NCBI GenBank assembly: GCA_036518955.1 | Contig: DATDMG010000556.1 | Coordinates: forward strand, 1-37,956 | Direction of reading: 5' to 3' | Length of the DNA stretch: 37,956 bases | From: DATDMG01 sp036518955 | Lineage (GTDB): Bacteria; Actinomycetota; Actinomycetes; Actinomycetales; Kineosporiaceae | Shown: positions 8,114 to 16,122 of the stretch, piece after piece | Position numbering within the stretch: the first letter of the stretch is position 1 | How the letters are laid out: each line of letters starts with the position of its first letter | Position numbers and translations under genes: made by a program | Notes under the pieces: model-generated | The model's input: only the letters and a program-made list of their open reading frames with translations | The model's database searches: none | Told to the model about the DNA's origin: nothing

Positions 8114-9358
8114 ATGCAGAGCGGAACGGCGGCCGTCGAGCGGGTGTTCCGCGAGGAGTACGGCCGCCTGATCGCCTCGCTCGTCCGCCGCTTCGGTGAC
8201 ATCGACCTCGCGCAGGAGGCGGCGGGCGAGGCGCTCGTGGCAGCACTGGAGAAGTGGCCGGAGTCCGGCGTCCCGCCCAACCCCGGCGGCTGGCTCACCA
8301 CCACCGCGGGGCACCGCGCGATCGACCGGATCCGACGCGAGAAGCAGCGCGACGCCAAGCATCAGGCGGCCCTCTTGACCTACGACGACACGCCCCACGA
8401 GCCCACCGGACCGATCGAGGACGACCGGTTACGGCTCATCTTCACCTGTTGTCACCCGGCGCTCGCGCCGGAGGCGCGGATCGCGCTGACGCTCCGGCTC
8501 CTCGGTGGGCTGACCGTGCCCGAGATCGCGCAGGCGTTCCTCGTTCCGGAGAGCACGATGGCGCAGCGGATCACCCGGGCGAAGAAGAAGATCGCATCGG
8601 CGAAGGTGCCTTACCGGGTGCCGAAGGCCGCCGACCTCCCCGAGCGGCTCGGCGGCGTGCTCGCGGTGCTGTTCCTCGTCTTCAACGAGGGCTACCTCGC
8701 CACCGGCGATGGCGCCCCAGTTCGCGCCGAGCTCACCAGCGAGGCTATCCGGCTCACCCGGATCCTCCGCCAACTACTCCCCGAGGAGCCTGAGGTGGCC
8801 GGCCTGCTCGGGCTGCTGGTGCTCACCGAGGCCCGGCGTGCGGCCCGCGTGCGGAACGGACAGCTGGTCCCGCTCGACGAGCAGGACCGCGCCGGCTGGG
8901 ACCGCACGCTGATCACCGAGGGCCACGCCCTGGTCCGCGAGTGCCTCGCGCTCAACCGACCCGGCCGCTACCAGATACTCGCCGCGATCAACGCCGTCCA
9001 CACCGACGCCCCCACCTCGCCGGACACGGACTGGTCGCAGGTCGTCGCGCTGTACGACCAGCTGACCCGGCTCGACCCGTCGCCGGTCGTCGCACTCAAC
9101 CGCGCGGTCGCGGTCGCGGAACTGGACGGCCCCGAGGTCGCCCTCGCTCTGGTCGACCAACTGCCACTCACGGGCTACCACGCGTGGCACGCCGTCCGCG
9201 CCGACCTGCTCCGCAGGCTGGGCCGGAGCGCCGAGGCGAGCCAGGCGTACGACGCCGCGATCGCCGCCACCAAGAACACCGCCGAGCGCGCCTACCTGAG
9301 CAGGAAGCGCGCCGAGTTGCAGCCCCGGCCACCAGCGGCGTCGGTCACGACTGCCTGA
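8114..9358 (+). CDS. ECF42-type RNA polymerase sigma factor with C-terminal TPR-like extension
   Basis: This 414-residue protein has sigma region 2 (about residues 10-80, EEYGRLIASLVRRFGDIDLA and AIDRIRREKQRD) and region 4 (about 115-170, LLGGLTVPEIAQAFLVPEST). The long helical C-terminal part (about 180-400) includes FNEGYLATGD and VALNRAVAVAELDGPEVAL. That extension and the neighbouring DGPF gene place it in group ECF42. In that group no anti-sigma factor is known and the C-terminus is thought to control activity; none is visible here either. The ATG at 8114 has only a weak AGGA upstream. A TTA codon occurs at 8429-8431 (Leu106), so translation could depend on bldA if the host uses that system. 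A strong hairpin follows the gene. Confidence 0.93.
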   Translation: MQSGTAAVERVFREEYGRLIASLVRRFGDIDLAQEAAGEALVAALEKWPESGVPPNPGGWLTTTAGHRAIDRIRREKQRDAKHQAALLTYDDTPHEPTGPIEDDRLRLIFTCCHPALAPEARIALTLRLLGGLTVPEIAQAFLVPESTMAQRITRAKKKIASAKVPYRVPKAADLPERLGGVLAVLFLVFNEGYLATGDGAPVRAELTSEAIRLTRILRQLLPEEPEVAGLLGLLVLTEARRAARVRNGQLVPLDEQDRAGWDRTLITEGHALVRECLALNRPGRYQILAAINAVHTDAPTSPDTDWSQVVALYDQLTRLDPSPVVALNRAVAVAELDGPEVALALVDQLPLTGYHAWHAVRADLLRRLGRSAEASQAYDAAIAATKNTAERAYLSRKRAELQPRPPAASVTTA

Positions 9359-9374
9359 CCGGCGCCGGGCGCAT

Positions 9375-9421
9375 CGTGGTCGGCGGGTGACGACCTGCAC
9401 TCTCGTCACCTGCCGACCACG
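9375..9421. terminator. Bidirectional terminator between convergent genes
   Basis: The 19-base arms 9375-9393 and 9403-9421 are complementary except for one position, around a nine-base loop. They sit exactly between the convergent sigma-factor and ABM genes, so this one hairpin can serve both strands. Confidence 0.8.
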
Positions 9422-9439
9422 AGGTGCTTCCACCTCGGT

Positions 9440-9820
9440 TCAGCCGGCCGACGCGGACTGCACGACCTCGAAGGCCCAGATCCGCGAACCCGTCGCCGCC
9501 GGGACCGACCCCCCGGGGCGCCCATGCCCAGGGCCCTGGCCCGGGCCACCCGACGGTCCGGCCGCGCCCCCGGCCGCGGCCCGCGCCTGCCGATGCCCCT
9601 CCTCGAAGGCGCGTGACGCCGTCCACGCCTCGTAGTCCGCCTTGCTGCGCCAGCGGGTGTAGACGAGATAGGTGTCGGTGCCCTCGACGGGACGCAACAG
9701 TTCGAAGTGTTCGAAGCCCGGCGCGGTGTCGACGGTGGCGGCGCGGCCCGCGAAACGCTGCTCCAGGACGCTGCCGCTGCCCTCGGGCACGGTCAGGACG
9801 TTGATCACGGTGTAGGACAT
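9440..9820 (-). CDS. Antibiotic biosynthesis monooxygenase-domain protein, MhuD/IsdG-like
   Basis: This 126-residue ABM-fold protein starts SYTVINVLTVPEGSG and contains PGFEHFELLRPVEGTDTYLV and TRWRSKADYEAW. The pattern resembles mycobacterial MhuD, which binds and cleaves heme. Asn7 matches the conserved catalytic asparagine, and His76 is the likely counterpart of the heme-ligand histidine, although the spacing differs by one or two residues. A Gly/Pro-rich insert (about residues 80-108) precedes the final strand IWAFEVVQSA and is unlike MhuD. The function could be heme degradation or small-molecule oxidation; heme turnover is the better guess. It is a single gene convergent with the sigma factor. 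Confidence 0.8.
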   Translation of the reverse strand: MSYTVINVLTVPEGSGSVLEQRFAGRAATVDTAPGFEHFELLRPVEGTDTYLVYTRWRSKADYEAWTASRAFEEGHRQARAAAGGAAGPSGGPGQGPGHGRPGGSVPAATGSRIWAFEVVQSASAG

Positions 9821-10109
9821 GCCACCATCATGACCCTCGGGTCCCCCGCGGTGACCACCCTGCCCGCACCGGGATCAGCGAGTCCGACGGCGTCTCAGCG
9901 AGGACGACGGCCGTAGGCCTCCAGGCGCGGGCGGCGGCCATGGGCACCTCGACGGACAGGCACCGGCACCCCGCCCGCCCGGCGAGCAGGCCGGACGTCG
10001 CAGCGACGGTGGACGGGTGGGAGGCGTGGAAGAGTAGCGCCGACGTCCCCCGCCAGGCGGCTCGGCCGGCGTGGGACAGCCCGTGCGGCGTCGGCGAGAG
10101 GAGCACCCG
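9821..10109. other. No gene recognised
   Basis: Open frames on both strands show only arginine/proline/alanine-rich translation with no familiar motif. The segment just before 10110 carries the RBS-like GAGAGGAG of the broken RraA gene. Confidence 0.4.
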
Positions 10110-10546
10110 TTGATCGACTATGAGTTGCTGGGCAGGCTGTTCATCCAGGTCGACACCACGGCCGTCGCGGATTGCGACGACTCGGCCCACGCGCTCACCA
10201 GCGCTGTCGCCCTGCGATCGGCCGCGGCCAGGATCTGCGCACCAGCCTTCACGGTCCGCGCCCACGGTGACATCTTCGCGGTGGCCCGAGCCGTGGAGAC
10301 GGCGCCGGCAGGGAGCGTCATCATGGTCGACGGGGCTACCTGCGAACCTCCACCCTGCCGGTCTACAGCCGCTACGTCACCCCACGAGCCGGTACCGCCC
10401 AACACCTGGGCGAGCTCGGCAAGCCCGTCGTCTGCGGCGGCGTCACCGTCCATCCCGGCGGCACCCTCTCCGACTGCCTGAACATCCAGGCGCACCAGAC
10501 GGCGCTGATGGCCGCCCAGGCATCCACGCTCCGGTTCCTCTCCTGA
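10110..10546 (+). pseudogene. Broken RraA/HMG-aldolase-family gene
   Basis: A TTG at 10110 with RBS GAGAGGAG begins a frame reading DYELLGRLFIQVDTTAVAD, then AARICAPAFTVRAHGD and APAGSVIMVDG, the N-terminal half of an RraA-like protein. The frame then changes around 10335. The new frame gives TSTLPVYSRYVTPRAGTAQ and GKPVVCGGVTVHPGG and stops at 10546. The central segment of the fold, including the GG...RD active-site stretch, is missing, so there is both a deletion and a frameshift. The protein cannot be functional. A second, intact RraA-family gene lies at 21786-22520, but the two are not close copies. Confidence 0.7.
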
Positions 10547-10669
10547 ACGTTCCCCCAGATTCCCCTGGTCGGCAGCGAGGTTCCCGGCCCACGACGTCGT
10601 CCACGTCAGCGCACCTGTGGCCCTGGCGCGCCCAGGGTGAGGTCAGCGAATGCCGGAACATCGCCGAGG

Positions 10670-12697
10670 TCACCGTCCGGCTGCGACCCACTCGGCGAAG
10701 GCATCCCCGGCGTCGTCGAGGAGGTCGTCGGCCGTGGTGGTCACGGCACGGGCGAGCGCACCTGCCGCCTCGACCCGCCGGAACGCTTCTCCCCAGCGTT
10801 TCTGCACGTCAAGGCCCGGAAGGGGGATCCGCATCCGACGGAGGTCGGCCTTCATCGAAGCGCCGGTACCGCTGCCGACCCGAGCGGCCCGCCGTCCCGG
10901 GCGTGCGCTGGACAGGCAGCCCGCCAGGTACCAGGGGTCGATGACGTCCCGGTCCGGTCGCAGCACGACGACACCGGGACCCGGGTAGCTGCCGGCGTCG
11001 TCGGGACCCGCCACCCGGGCCCTCCGACCAGCCGACACCGTGGGCACCACGACATCCCCCGATCGGATCGGAGGGTTGCGCAGCTCATCGGCCTCCACCT
11101 CGCCCTGTCCGGACGGCGGCTGCCGGTGTGCCAGGTCGGCGACCGTGAGAATCGCTGCCGTCTTCCAAGGAACGGGCCCTGTTTCGGGCGGGACACGATG
11201 CCGGAGGGACAGCACCCCTGAGGCCACGAGATCGCCGAGCGCGACCTCGTGCACGTCTCCACGTCGGGGTGCGCCCCTGGCGAGACCCTCCGCAGCCGCA
11301 CGGAGGGCGCCCAGCTGTTCGGCCAGGGACGTCGACCGTTGCGCCAGCTCGTCGCACCGGTGTCCGAGCTCCCGGATGGACGGCGCATCCGAGGATGGGG
11401 CAGCCAGGTGGCGTCGCGGCGTCAGGTCGACGTCCTGGACCGCTGCGACGTCCTCGTCGGCGACGATCCGGACCACGGTCCCGCCCGGCGGACCGACCAC
11501 CTCGTGCCCTGTGCCGGGCTGGAGCAGGGACACCAGGGACGCCGCGAGGCGCCGCACCGCCGGCCAGCCGTCGCCGACCTGGCCGGCATCGGCCATCACG
11601 ATCCCGGCCCGGTGCGTCCCGCCGGACGAGGGGCGCTGCAGGACCCACAGCTGCAGAGCCAGCGCGTAGTGCGCGGCCAGCCCGGGCGGCAGCGCCAGGA
11701 CGGCGGCGAGCGCGCCATCAGCGACAATGGCCTGCCGTAGGCGCCGACCGGACGGTCGAGCGGCAGCCGCCGGGGGCATCACGATCACGACGCGCCCGCC
11801 AGGCTCGACGGCGGACAGGGCCACCTGCAGCCAGGCCAGCTCGGGCTCCCCCTTCGGCGGCAGCCCATAGCCGAATCGCGGGTCACCGACCAGGGACTCG
11901 TGCCCCCACGACCGCTCGGCGAAGGGTGGATGGCACAGGACCACCGACGCAGCCGTCGGCATCCACCCAGGATCGAGCAGGGTGTCCGTCGCGGTGACCA
12001 GGGCAGGACTGCCGAGCAGGGCGAGCCGGACGGCGGCGAGCCGGGCGAGGGCGGGATCGAGCTCCTGCCCGAGCAGGCCGCTGAAACCTCGGGCCCCCGC
12101 CACCGCGAGCAGGCCGCCCGCCCCGCAGGCGAGGTCCAGGACCGGCCCTCGCCGTGGACCCGCCAGATCGATCATGACGTCGGCCAGCTCAGGCGGCGTC
12201 GCGGAGACACCGGACCGGCTTCTCGCGCCCAGGAACCGCCTGCACAGCTCCTCGAACACCCCCGCGGAGCCCTCCTCGGCACCCCCGAGCCGCATCTCGG
12301 AGACGACCGGCGCGACCGCCCTGACCGGCAGCGGTCGCCAGGCAGCGAAGGGCGAACGTTCGCCCCGCGGCGCAGCCAGGGTGGCCTCGCCACAGCGGTC
12401 CAGCAGCACCAGGCCGATCGAGGCCAGCATGTCGGGGATCGACGTCCTCCCGCGGACCGCGTCCATGGCCCGCCACGCCCGCTCCGGCGCACCGAGGTCC
12501 AGAGGCTTGTCCTGGGACCGCAGCCACTCCTGGACGTCGGCCAGCCGGAACCGCGGGCTCCGCTCCGTTCCGCCCACCGGGCGTGGGAACGACGCGTGCC
12601 GACGCCGCCAGTTGCTGACCGCCGCCGGCCCCACACCGGCCAGCCGGGCGATGTCCGACAGCCCGACCTGAGCCGCGCCGGCCGCCTCGCTCTCCAC
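10670..12697 (-). CDS. N6-adenine methyltransferase-like protein with N-terminal HTH and altered motif IV
   Basis: The protein has 675 residues. An N-terminal helix-turn-helix (about residues 10-60, LSDIARLAGVGPAAVSNWRR) is followed by a HsdM-like methyltransferase core: motif I PVLDLACGAGGLLAVAG near residue 190 and motif IV as CHPPFAERSW near residue 260. The C-terminal half (about 430-640) has a coiled-coil-like stretch and a segment like type I specificity-subunit target-recognition domains (SGDVVVPTVSAGR, PWYLAGCLSS). Motif IV normally reads N/D/S-P-P-Y/F; here His replaces the catalytic residue, so methyl transfer may be weak or lost. The GTG start follows GAGGAGG at five bases. There is no restriction subunit nearby. 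It could be a solitary methylase or a non-catalytic DNA-binding regulator. Confidence 0.85.
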   Translation of the reverse strand: MESEAAGAAQVGLSDIARLAGVGPAAVSNWRRRHASFPRPVGGTERSPRFRLADVQEWLRSQDKPLDLGAPERAWRAMDAVRGRTSIPDMLASIGLVLLDRCGEATLAAPRGERSPFAAWRPLPVRAVAPVVSEMRLGGAEEGSAGVFEELCRRFLGARSRSGVSATPPELADVMIDLAGPRRGPVLDLACGAGGLLAVAGARGFSGLLGQELDPALARLAAVRLALLGSPALVTATDTLLDPGWMPTAASVVLCHPPFAERSWGHESLVGDPRFGYGLPPKGEPELAWLQVALSAVEPGGRVVIVMPPAAAARPSGRRLRQAIVADGALAAVLALPPGLAAHYALALQLWVLQRPSSGGTHRAGIVMADAGQVGDGWPAVRRLAASLVSLLQPGTGHEVVGPPGGTVVRIVADEDVAAVQDVDLTPRRHLAAPSSDAPSIRELGHRCDELAQRSTSLAEQLGALRAAAEGLARGAPRRGDVHEVALGDLVASGVLSLRHRVPPETGPVPWKTAAILTVADLAHRQPPSGQGEVEADELRNPPIRSGDVVVPTVSAGRRARVAGPDDAGSYPGPGVVVLRPDRDVIDPWYLAGCLSSARPGRRAARVGSGTGASMKADLRRMRIPLPGLDVQKRWGEAFRRVEAAGALARAVTTTADDLLDDAGDAFAEWVAAGR

Positions 12698-12795
12698 CCG
12701 ACCTCCTCAGTCCCGACCCCGAGGCTCCTCCTGGTACCTCGACAGAGGGGCGCCGATCATCCGATCACTAATTGACAACACCATTCACGGCAACG

Positions 12796-12812
12796 TGTGA
12801 TAGTAGCTCACA
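12796..12812. promoter_or_regulatory. CRP-like inverted repeat upstream of the methyltransferase-like gene
   Basis: TGTGA-N7-TCACA lies in an A/T-rich island about 100 bases upstream of the start at 12697. A CRP site usually has N6 spacing, so the assignment is tentative. Two TTGACA hexamers flank it on the plus strand at 12775-12780 and 12821-12826. Confidence 0.35.
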
Positions 12813-12890
12813 GTCTCTGGTTGACATACTTCACACCGATTGTCGCGCGGACCTCGCCGTCGTCCGGCCGCCGCGAGAGCTGGGCCGCGG

Positions 12891-13202
12891 TCACCCGGAG
12901 CCGGCGGAGCAGACCGCGAGCGCGGGGACGGCGGCCAGCAGCGGAGTCGCGAGCACCGCGTACCCGACCTCGAGGGATCGTGGTCTGCTCGACCCGCGCA
13001 GGGCGAGGGTGACCAGGAGGACGAGGCTCGCGGCCCAGCACGCCGACATGCCGAGCGCGGACCACCGCAACAGGTACTGGGCCTGCAACCAGACCACGGC
13101 GGCGTCGATGGCCACCAGGAAGACGATGACGCCCGGGTCGCCCATGCCCGGGCCGAGGGTGGGGTCGCCGCCGGCAGCACCGGCGTGCTCGTTCCGGGCC
13201 AT
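12891..13202 (-). CDS. Small integral membrane protein, unknown function
   Basis: This 103-residue protein has a polar Gly/Pro-rich N-terminus and about three hydrophobic helices: VIVFLVAIDAAVVWL, then SACWAASLVLLVTLAL, then VGYAVLATPLLAAVPALAV. The ATG at 13202 has a strong RBS (GGGAGG, five bases away). It is upstream of the methyltransferase-like gene on the same strand, separated by 193 bases that contain promoter-like sequence, so a shared operon is doubtful. I recognise no family. Confidence 0.75.
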   Translation of the reverse strand: MARNEHAGAAGGDPTLGPGMGDPGVIVFLVAIDAAVVWLQAQYLLRWSALGMSACWAASLVLLVTLALRGSSRPRSLEVGYAVLATPLLAAVPALAVCSAGSG

Positions 13203-13608
13203 CGGGACCTCCCGGGCAGAGTGTGCGTACTTCCGCCTTCCTCAGAGGTATCACGCCGACCCGTAGGTCGCCCCCGCCCGCGGCTCACGAGTGGCGGGTT
13301 CACCCCTGCGCTCGGACGGGCGACTCCTGCGATCAGGCGGTCGGGTCGGGCAGGAGCCGCCGGGCCGGGCCGACGTGGCGGTCCACATCACGACATGTCG
13401 GTCATCGGAATCGCATGGCACGCCGAACCGAGCTGGGCGGGGAGGAACACTGGGAAGCATCCGGTTCGGTTCACGACCTGAGCGCCCCCCGACTCCACGT
13501 GCTCGGCGCCCGCTACGCCGCAGCCCGCCGGGGGCTGCCCATCAGTTCGAGCGCGCATTCCTTGCTGAGATCACTCCAGTGAATCCCCGGCAGAAAGCGA
13601 GAGTGATA
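13203..13608. other. No gene recognised
   Basis: About 400 bases lie between divergent genes. Short frames occur on both strands without recognisable sequence. The stretch just before 13609 is less GC-rich and probably carries the promoter of the secreted-protein gene. Confidence 0.4.
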
Positions 13609-14100
13609 ATGGAATCGATGGATCGATCCGTGGCGAGCAGTTCGCGTCGGTTCAGGCCGCGGCGGGTGGCGACCGTGGCTGCCGCTCTTCTCGTCGTCTG
13701 TGTCGCCGGCCATACCCAGGTCACGGCGCCGGCCAACGCGAAGTCCCTGACCGCCGGGGAGACGTGCGCAACTGATCATCCCGGGCTGGTGTGCAATCAC
13801 TTCCGACTGGAGAGCGAGGGGCCTGATTACGACGTCATCGGATGGCTGGCACCTGATGGCCAGGATGGCGGGCACACGAAAGATTGGCGTGAGGACAACC
13901 CGAAGTTCACGGACTGGTGGTTCTACTACGACAAGACCGCCGGGCCTGGGAATTTCAATTTCCACGCCAATATAATGAGGCCTCCGGGTGGCATTCTGGA
14001 GCAATTGAAGGGGACGGTGGTGGAGTTCCCGGTCAGCGAGAGTCACTGCTACATCCTCAGGAAGAATGGCACGCTCGATTCCCAGACGTGCCCCAGCTAG
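13609..14100 (+). CDS. Secreted protein of unknown function
   Basis: The protein has 163 residues. A classical signal peptide has a basic N-region (RRFRPRRVA), the hydrophobic core TVAAALLVVCVAG, and a probable cleavage after APANA near residue 46. The mature part has four cysteines (two near its start, two near its C-terminus), which could form two disulfides, and is rich in Trp, Tyr, Asp and Gly (TDWWFYYDKTAGPGNF). The coding sequence is less GC-rich than its neighbours. In-frame GTG 13603 and ATG 13618 are alternative starts; AAAGCGAGAG precedes the chosen ATG. I do not recognise the fold. It is convergent with the biotin operon. Confidence 0.8.
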   Translation: MESMDRSVASSSRRFRPRRVATVAAALLVVCVAGHTQVTAPANAKSLTAGETCATDHPGLVCNHFRLESEGPDYDVIGWLAPDGQDGGHTKDWREDNPKFTDWWFYYDKTAGPGNFNFHANIMRPPGGILEQLKGTVVEFPVSESHCYILRKNGTLDSQTCPS

Positions 14101-14161
14101 TTCACGATGTACCTGGGAATCAGCCATCGGTGGGGCATCGCTGACCAGCCGCTCGCGGGGC

Positions 14162-14917
14162 TCAGCCGGCCGGGCCCCGGAGAGCAGCGGCGTCGAAGGA
14201 CCCGTGCAGCACAGGCGCCACCCACCGGTGGGCGTGCCCACGGAACGCGGGCGGCTCCCAGGATCCCGCGCCGGCGGGGACGGCGCCGGCGAGGGTTCCG
14301 GGCAGGTCGTGCAGGTTGGTGCGATGGACGAGGTCGGGTACGGCGGGCCAGGCTCCGATCAGGACCACGGTGGGCAGGTGGTGACGGGCGAGGGCGTGCA
14401 GAGTCAGCGCGGTGTGGTTGAGGGTGCCCAGACCGGCTCGAGCCACGACCACGACCGAGGCGTGGAGCCGCTCGGCGAGGTCCGCCATCGTCCAGCCGCC
14501 GTGACCCATCGGCACCAGCAGGCCGCCGGCTCCCTCGATCAGGACGAGGTCGCCGGGTTGCGCCCGGATCCGCTCGGTGACGTCGGACAGGATCAGCGCG
14601 GGACGCCCGCTGACCCGCGCGGCGGTCGACGGGGCGAGCGGATCCGGATATTCCGCGAGGGTCTGCACCGCGACCGGTGCGGCGAGCCGCCGCACGGTCC
14701 GGGCGTCACCCTCCTCCCCCGTCGCGGTGCCGGTCTGGGCCGGTTTCACCACGGCGACCTGCAGGCCGGCCCCGGCGGCGGCCGCGGCGATCGCGGCGGT
14801 GACGACGGTCTTGCCGACCCCGGTGTCGGTTCCGGTGACCACGACGGGACCGCGCCATCCCCGACTCTCCACCTCCGGTCCCGCCACCTCCGGCCCCCTC
14901 CCCTCGGGCGTGGTCAC
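14162..14917 (-). CDS. bioD: Dethiobiotin synthetase
   Basis: BioD closes the ureido ring of dethiobiotin from 7,8-diaminopelargonic acid, CO2 and ATP. The 251-residue protein has the P-loop GTDTGVGKT near residue 29, the substrate-binding KPAQTG, and the GAGGLLVPMG loop. It is slightly longer than usual because of an N-terminal extension. The GTG start overlaps the bioF stop (GTGA), so translation is coupled. It is the last gene of the biotin operon. Confidence 0.95.
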   Translation of the reverse strand: MTTPEGRGPEVAGPEVESRGWRGPVVVTGTDTGVGKTVVTAAIAAAAAGAGLQVAVVKPAQTGTATGEEGDARTVRRLAAPVAVQTLAEYPDPLAPSTAARVSGRPALILSDVTERIRAQPGDLVLIEGAGGLLVPMGHGGWTMADLAERLHASVVVVARAGLGTLNHTALTLHALARHHLPTVVLIGAWPAVPDLVHRTNLHDLPGTLAGAVPAGAGSWEPPAFRGHAHRWVAPVLHGSFDAAALRGPAG

Positions 14918-16122
14918 GCAGCGGGAGGGGCCGTTGCGAGGACCGTCGCCAGGGTACGGGCGGCGTGGTCGAGTTCAGGCCGGGTGAGCGTGGCCCGCGC
15001 GGTGAGCCGGAGCCGGCTGACGCCGTCGGGCACCGATGGCGGCCGGAAGCAGCCGACCCGCAGCCCCTCGCTCGCACACCGGGAGGCGGCCTCGACAGCC
15101 TGCTGCGGCCCGGGCAGCGCGACGGCCAGGACCGCGCCGGCAGGCTGCGGGACGTCGACGGCGTGCGCGAGCGCGGCGGCGACCCGGGCGAGGGCCGCTA
15201 CCCGTTCCGGCTGATCGGCCAGCACCCCGAGGGCAGCCAACGCGGCCCCGACGGCGGCCGGCATCAGCCCGGTGTCGAAGATGAAGGTCCGGGCACGGTT
15301 GACCAGGTGGTCGCGGACGCGCGGGTCGGCGAGCACGGCGCCGCCCTGGCTGCCCAGCGCCTTGGACAGGGTGACGGTCACGACGACATCGGGGCGCCCG
15401 GCGAGCCCGGCGGCGGCAACGAGACCGCGTCCACCCGGTCCCGCCACACCCAGGGAGTGCGCCTCGTCGACCACCAGGACGGCGTCCTGCTCGGCGCAGA
15501 CCTGGGCCAGGTCCGCCAGAGGGGCCGGGTCCCCGAGCACACTGAAGATCGACTCGGTGAGGACCAGCGCCCGCTCCTGGGAGCGCCCTGCCAGCGCCCG
15601 GCCCACAGCGGCCACGTCGTTGTGGGCGACCCGGTGGATCTGGGCCCGCGACAGGCGGCAGGCGTCGATCAGCGACGCATGCACGTGCGCGTCGGAGACG
15701 ATCAGGTCGCCGGGCCCGGCAAGGGAGGTCACGACCCCGAGGTTGGCCAGGTAGCCGGAGGAGAACACCAACGCCGATCCGTGACCGCAGAACTGGGCCA
15801 GTTCCCGTTCGAGCTGTTGGTGGATCTGCAGGGTGCCGGTGACCAACCGGGAGGCGCCCGCCCCCGCGCCCCACCGGCGGGTCGCGGCGACGGCGCCCTC
15901 CGTCACGTCCGGGTGCCCGCGCAAGCCCAGGTAGTCGTTGCCGGCCAGGTCGAGGATCCCCGCGCCGGCGGCGTCGGGGTCCAGCCGCCGGGTCAGTCCC
16001 GCGCCGGCCCGCTGCGTGGCCTGCTGATCCAGCCACGCCAGCAGCCCGGCCCCCGGCTCGGCCCCGCCAGGCGGCGCGACGGCCCTCGCCCCGGCCGGCC
16101 GGGTCTGCGACGGCGGGGTCAT
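14914..16122 (-). CDS. bioF: 8-amino-7-oxononanoate synthase
   Basis: BioF is the PLP enzyme that condenses pimeloyl thioester with L-alanine to give 8-amino-7-oxononanoate. The 402-residue protein has LDLAGNDYLGLRGHP, the SGYLANLGV loop, DEAHSLGVAGPGGRG, and the PLP lysine in TVTLSKALGSQGGA. The ATG at 16122 overlaps the bioA stop by four bases (ATGA), fixing the start. The extra N-terminal 30 residues are Pro/Ala-rich. Confidence 0.95.
   Translation of the reverse strand: MTPPSQTRPAGARAVAPPGGAEPGAGLLAWLDQQATQRAGAGLTRRLDPDAAGAGILDLAGNDYLGLRGHPDVTEGAVAATRRWGAGAGASRLVTGTLQIHQQLERELAQFCGHGSALVFSSGYLANLGVVTSLAGPGDLIVSDAHVHASLIDACRLSRAQIHRVAHNDVAAVGRALAGRSQERALVLTESIFSVLGDPAPLADLAQVCAEQDAVLVVDEAHSLGVAGPGGRGLVAAAGLAGRPDVVVTVTLSKALGSQGGAVLADPRVRDHLVNRARTFIFDTGLMPAAVGAALAALGVLADQPERVAALARVAAALAHAVDVPQPAGAVLAVALPGPQQAVEAASRCASEGLRVGCFRPPSVPDGVSRLRLTARATLTRPELDHAARTLATVLATAPPAA

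Noticed and set aside
6962..8398. 478-codon minus frame
   Set aside because: It runs antisense to the ECF42 and DGPF genes and only near its end overlaps one frame of the broken DUF6069 gene.
9828..10265. Minus-strand open frame of 145 codons
   Set aside because: It overlaps the broken RraA gene and the ABM upstream region, and has no recognisable motif or RBS.
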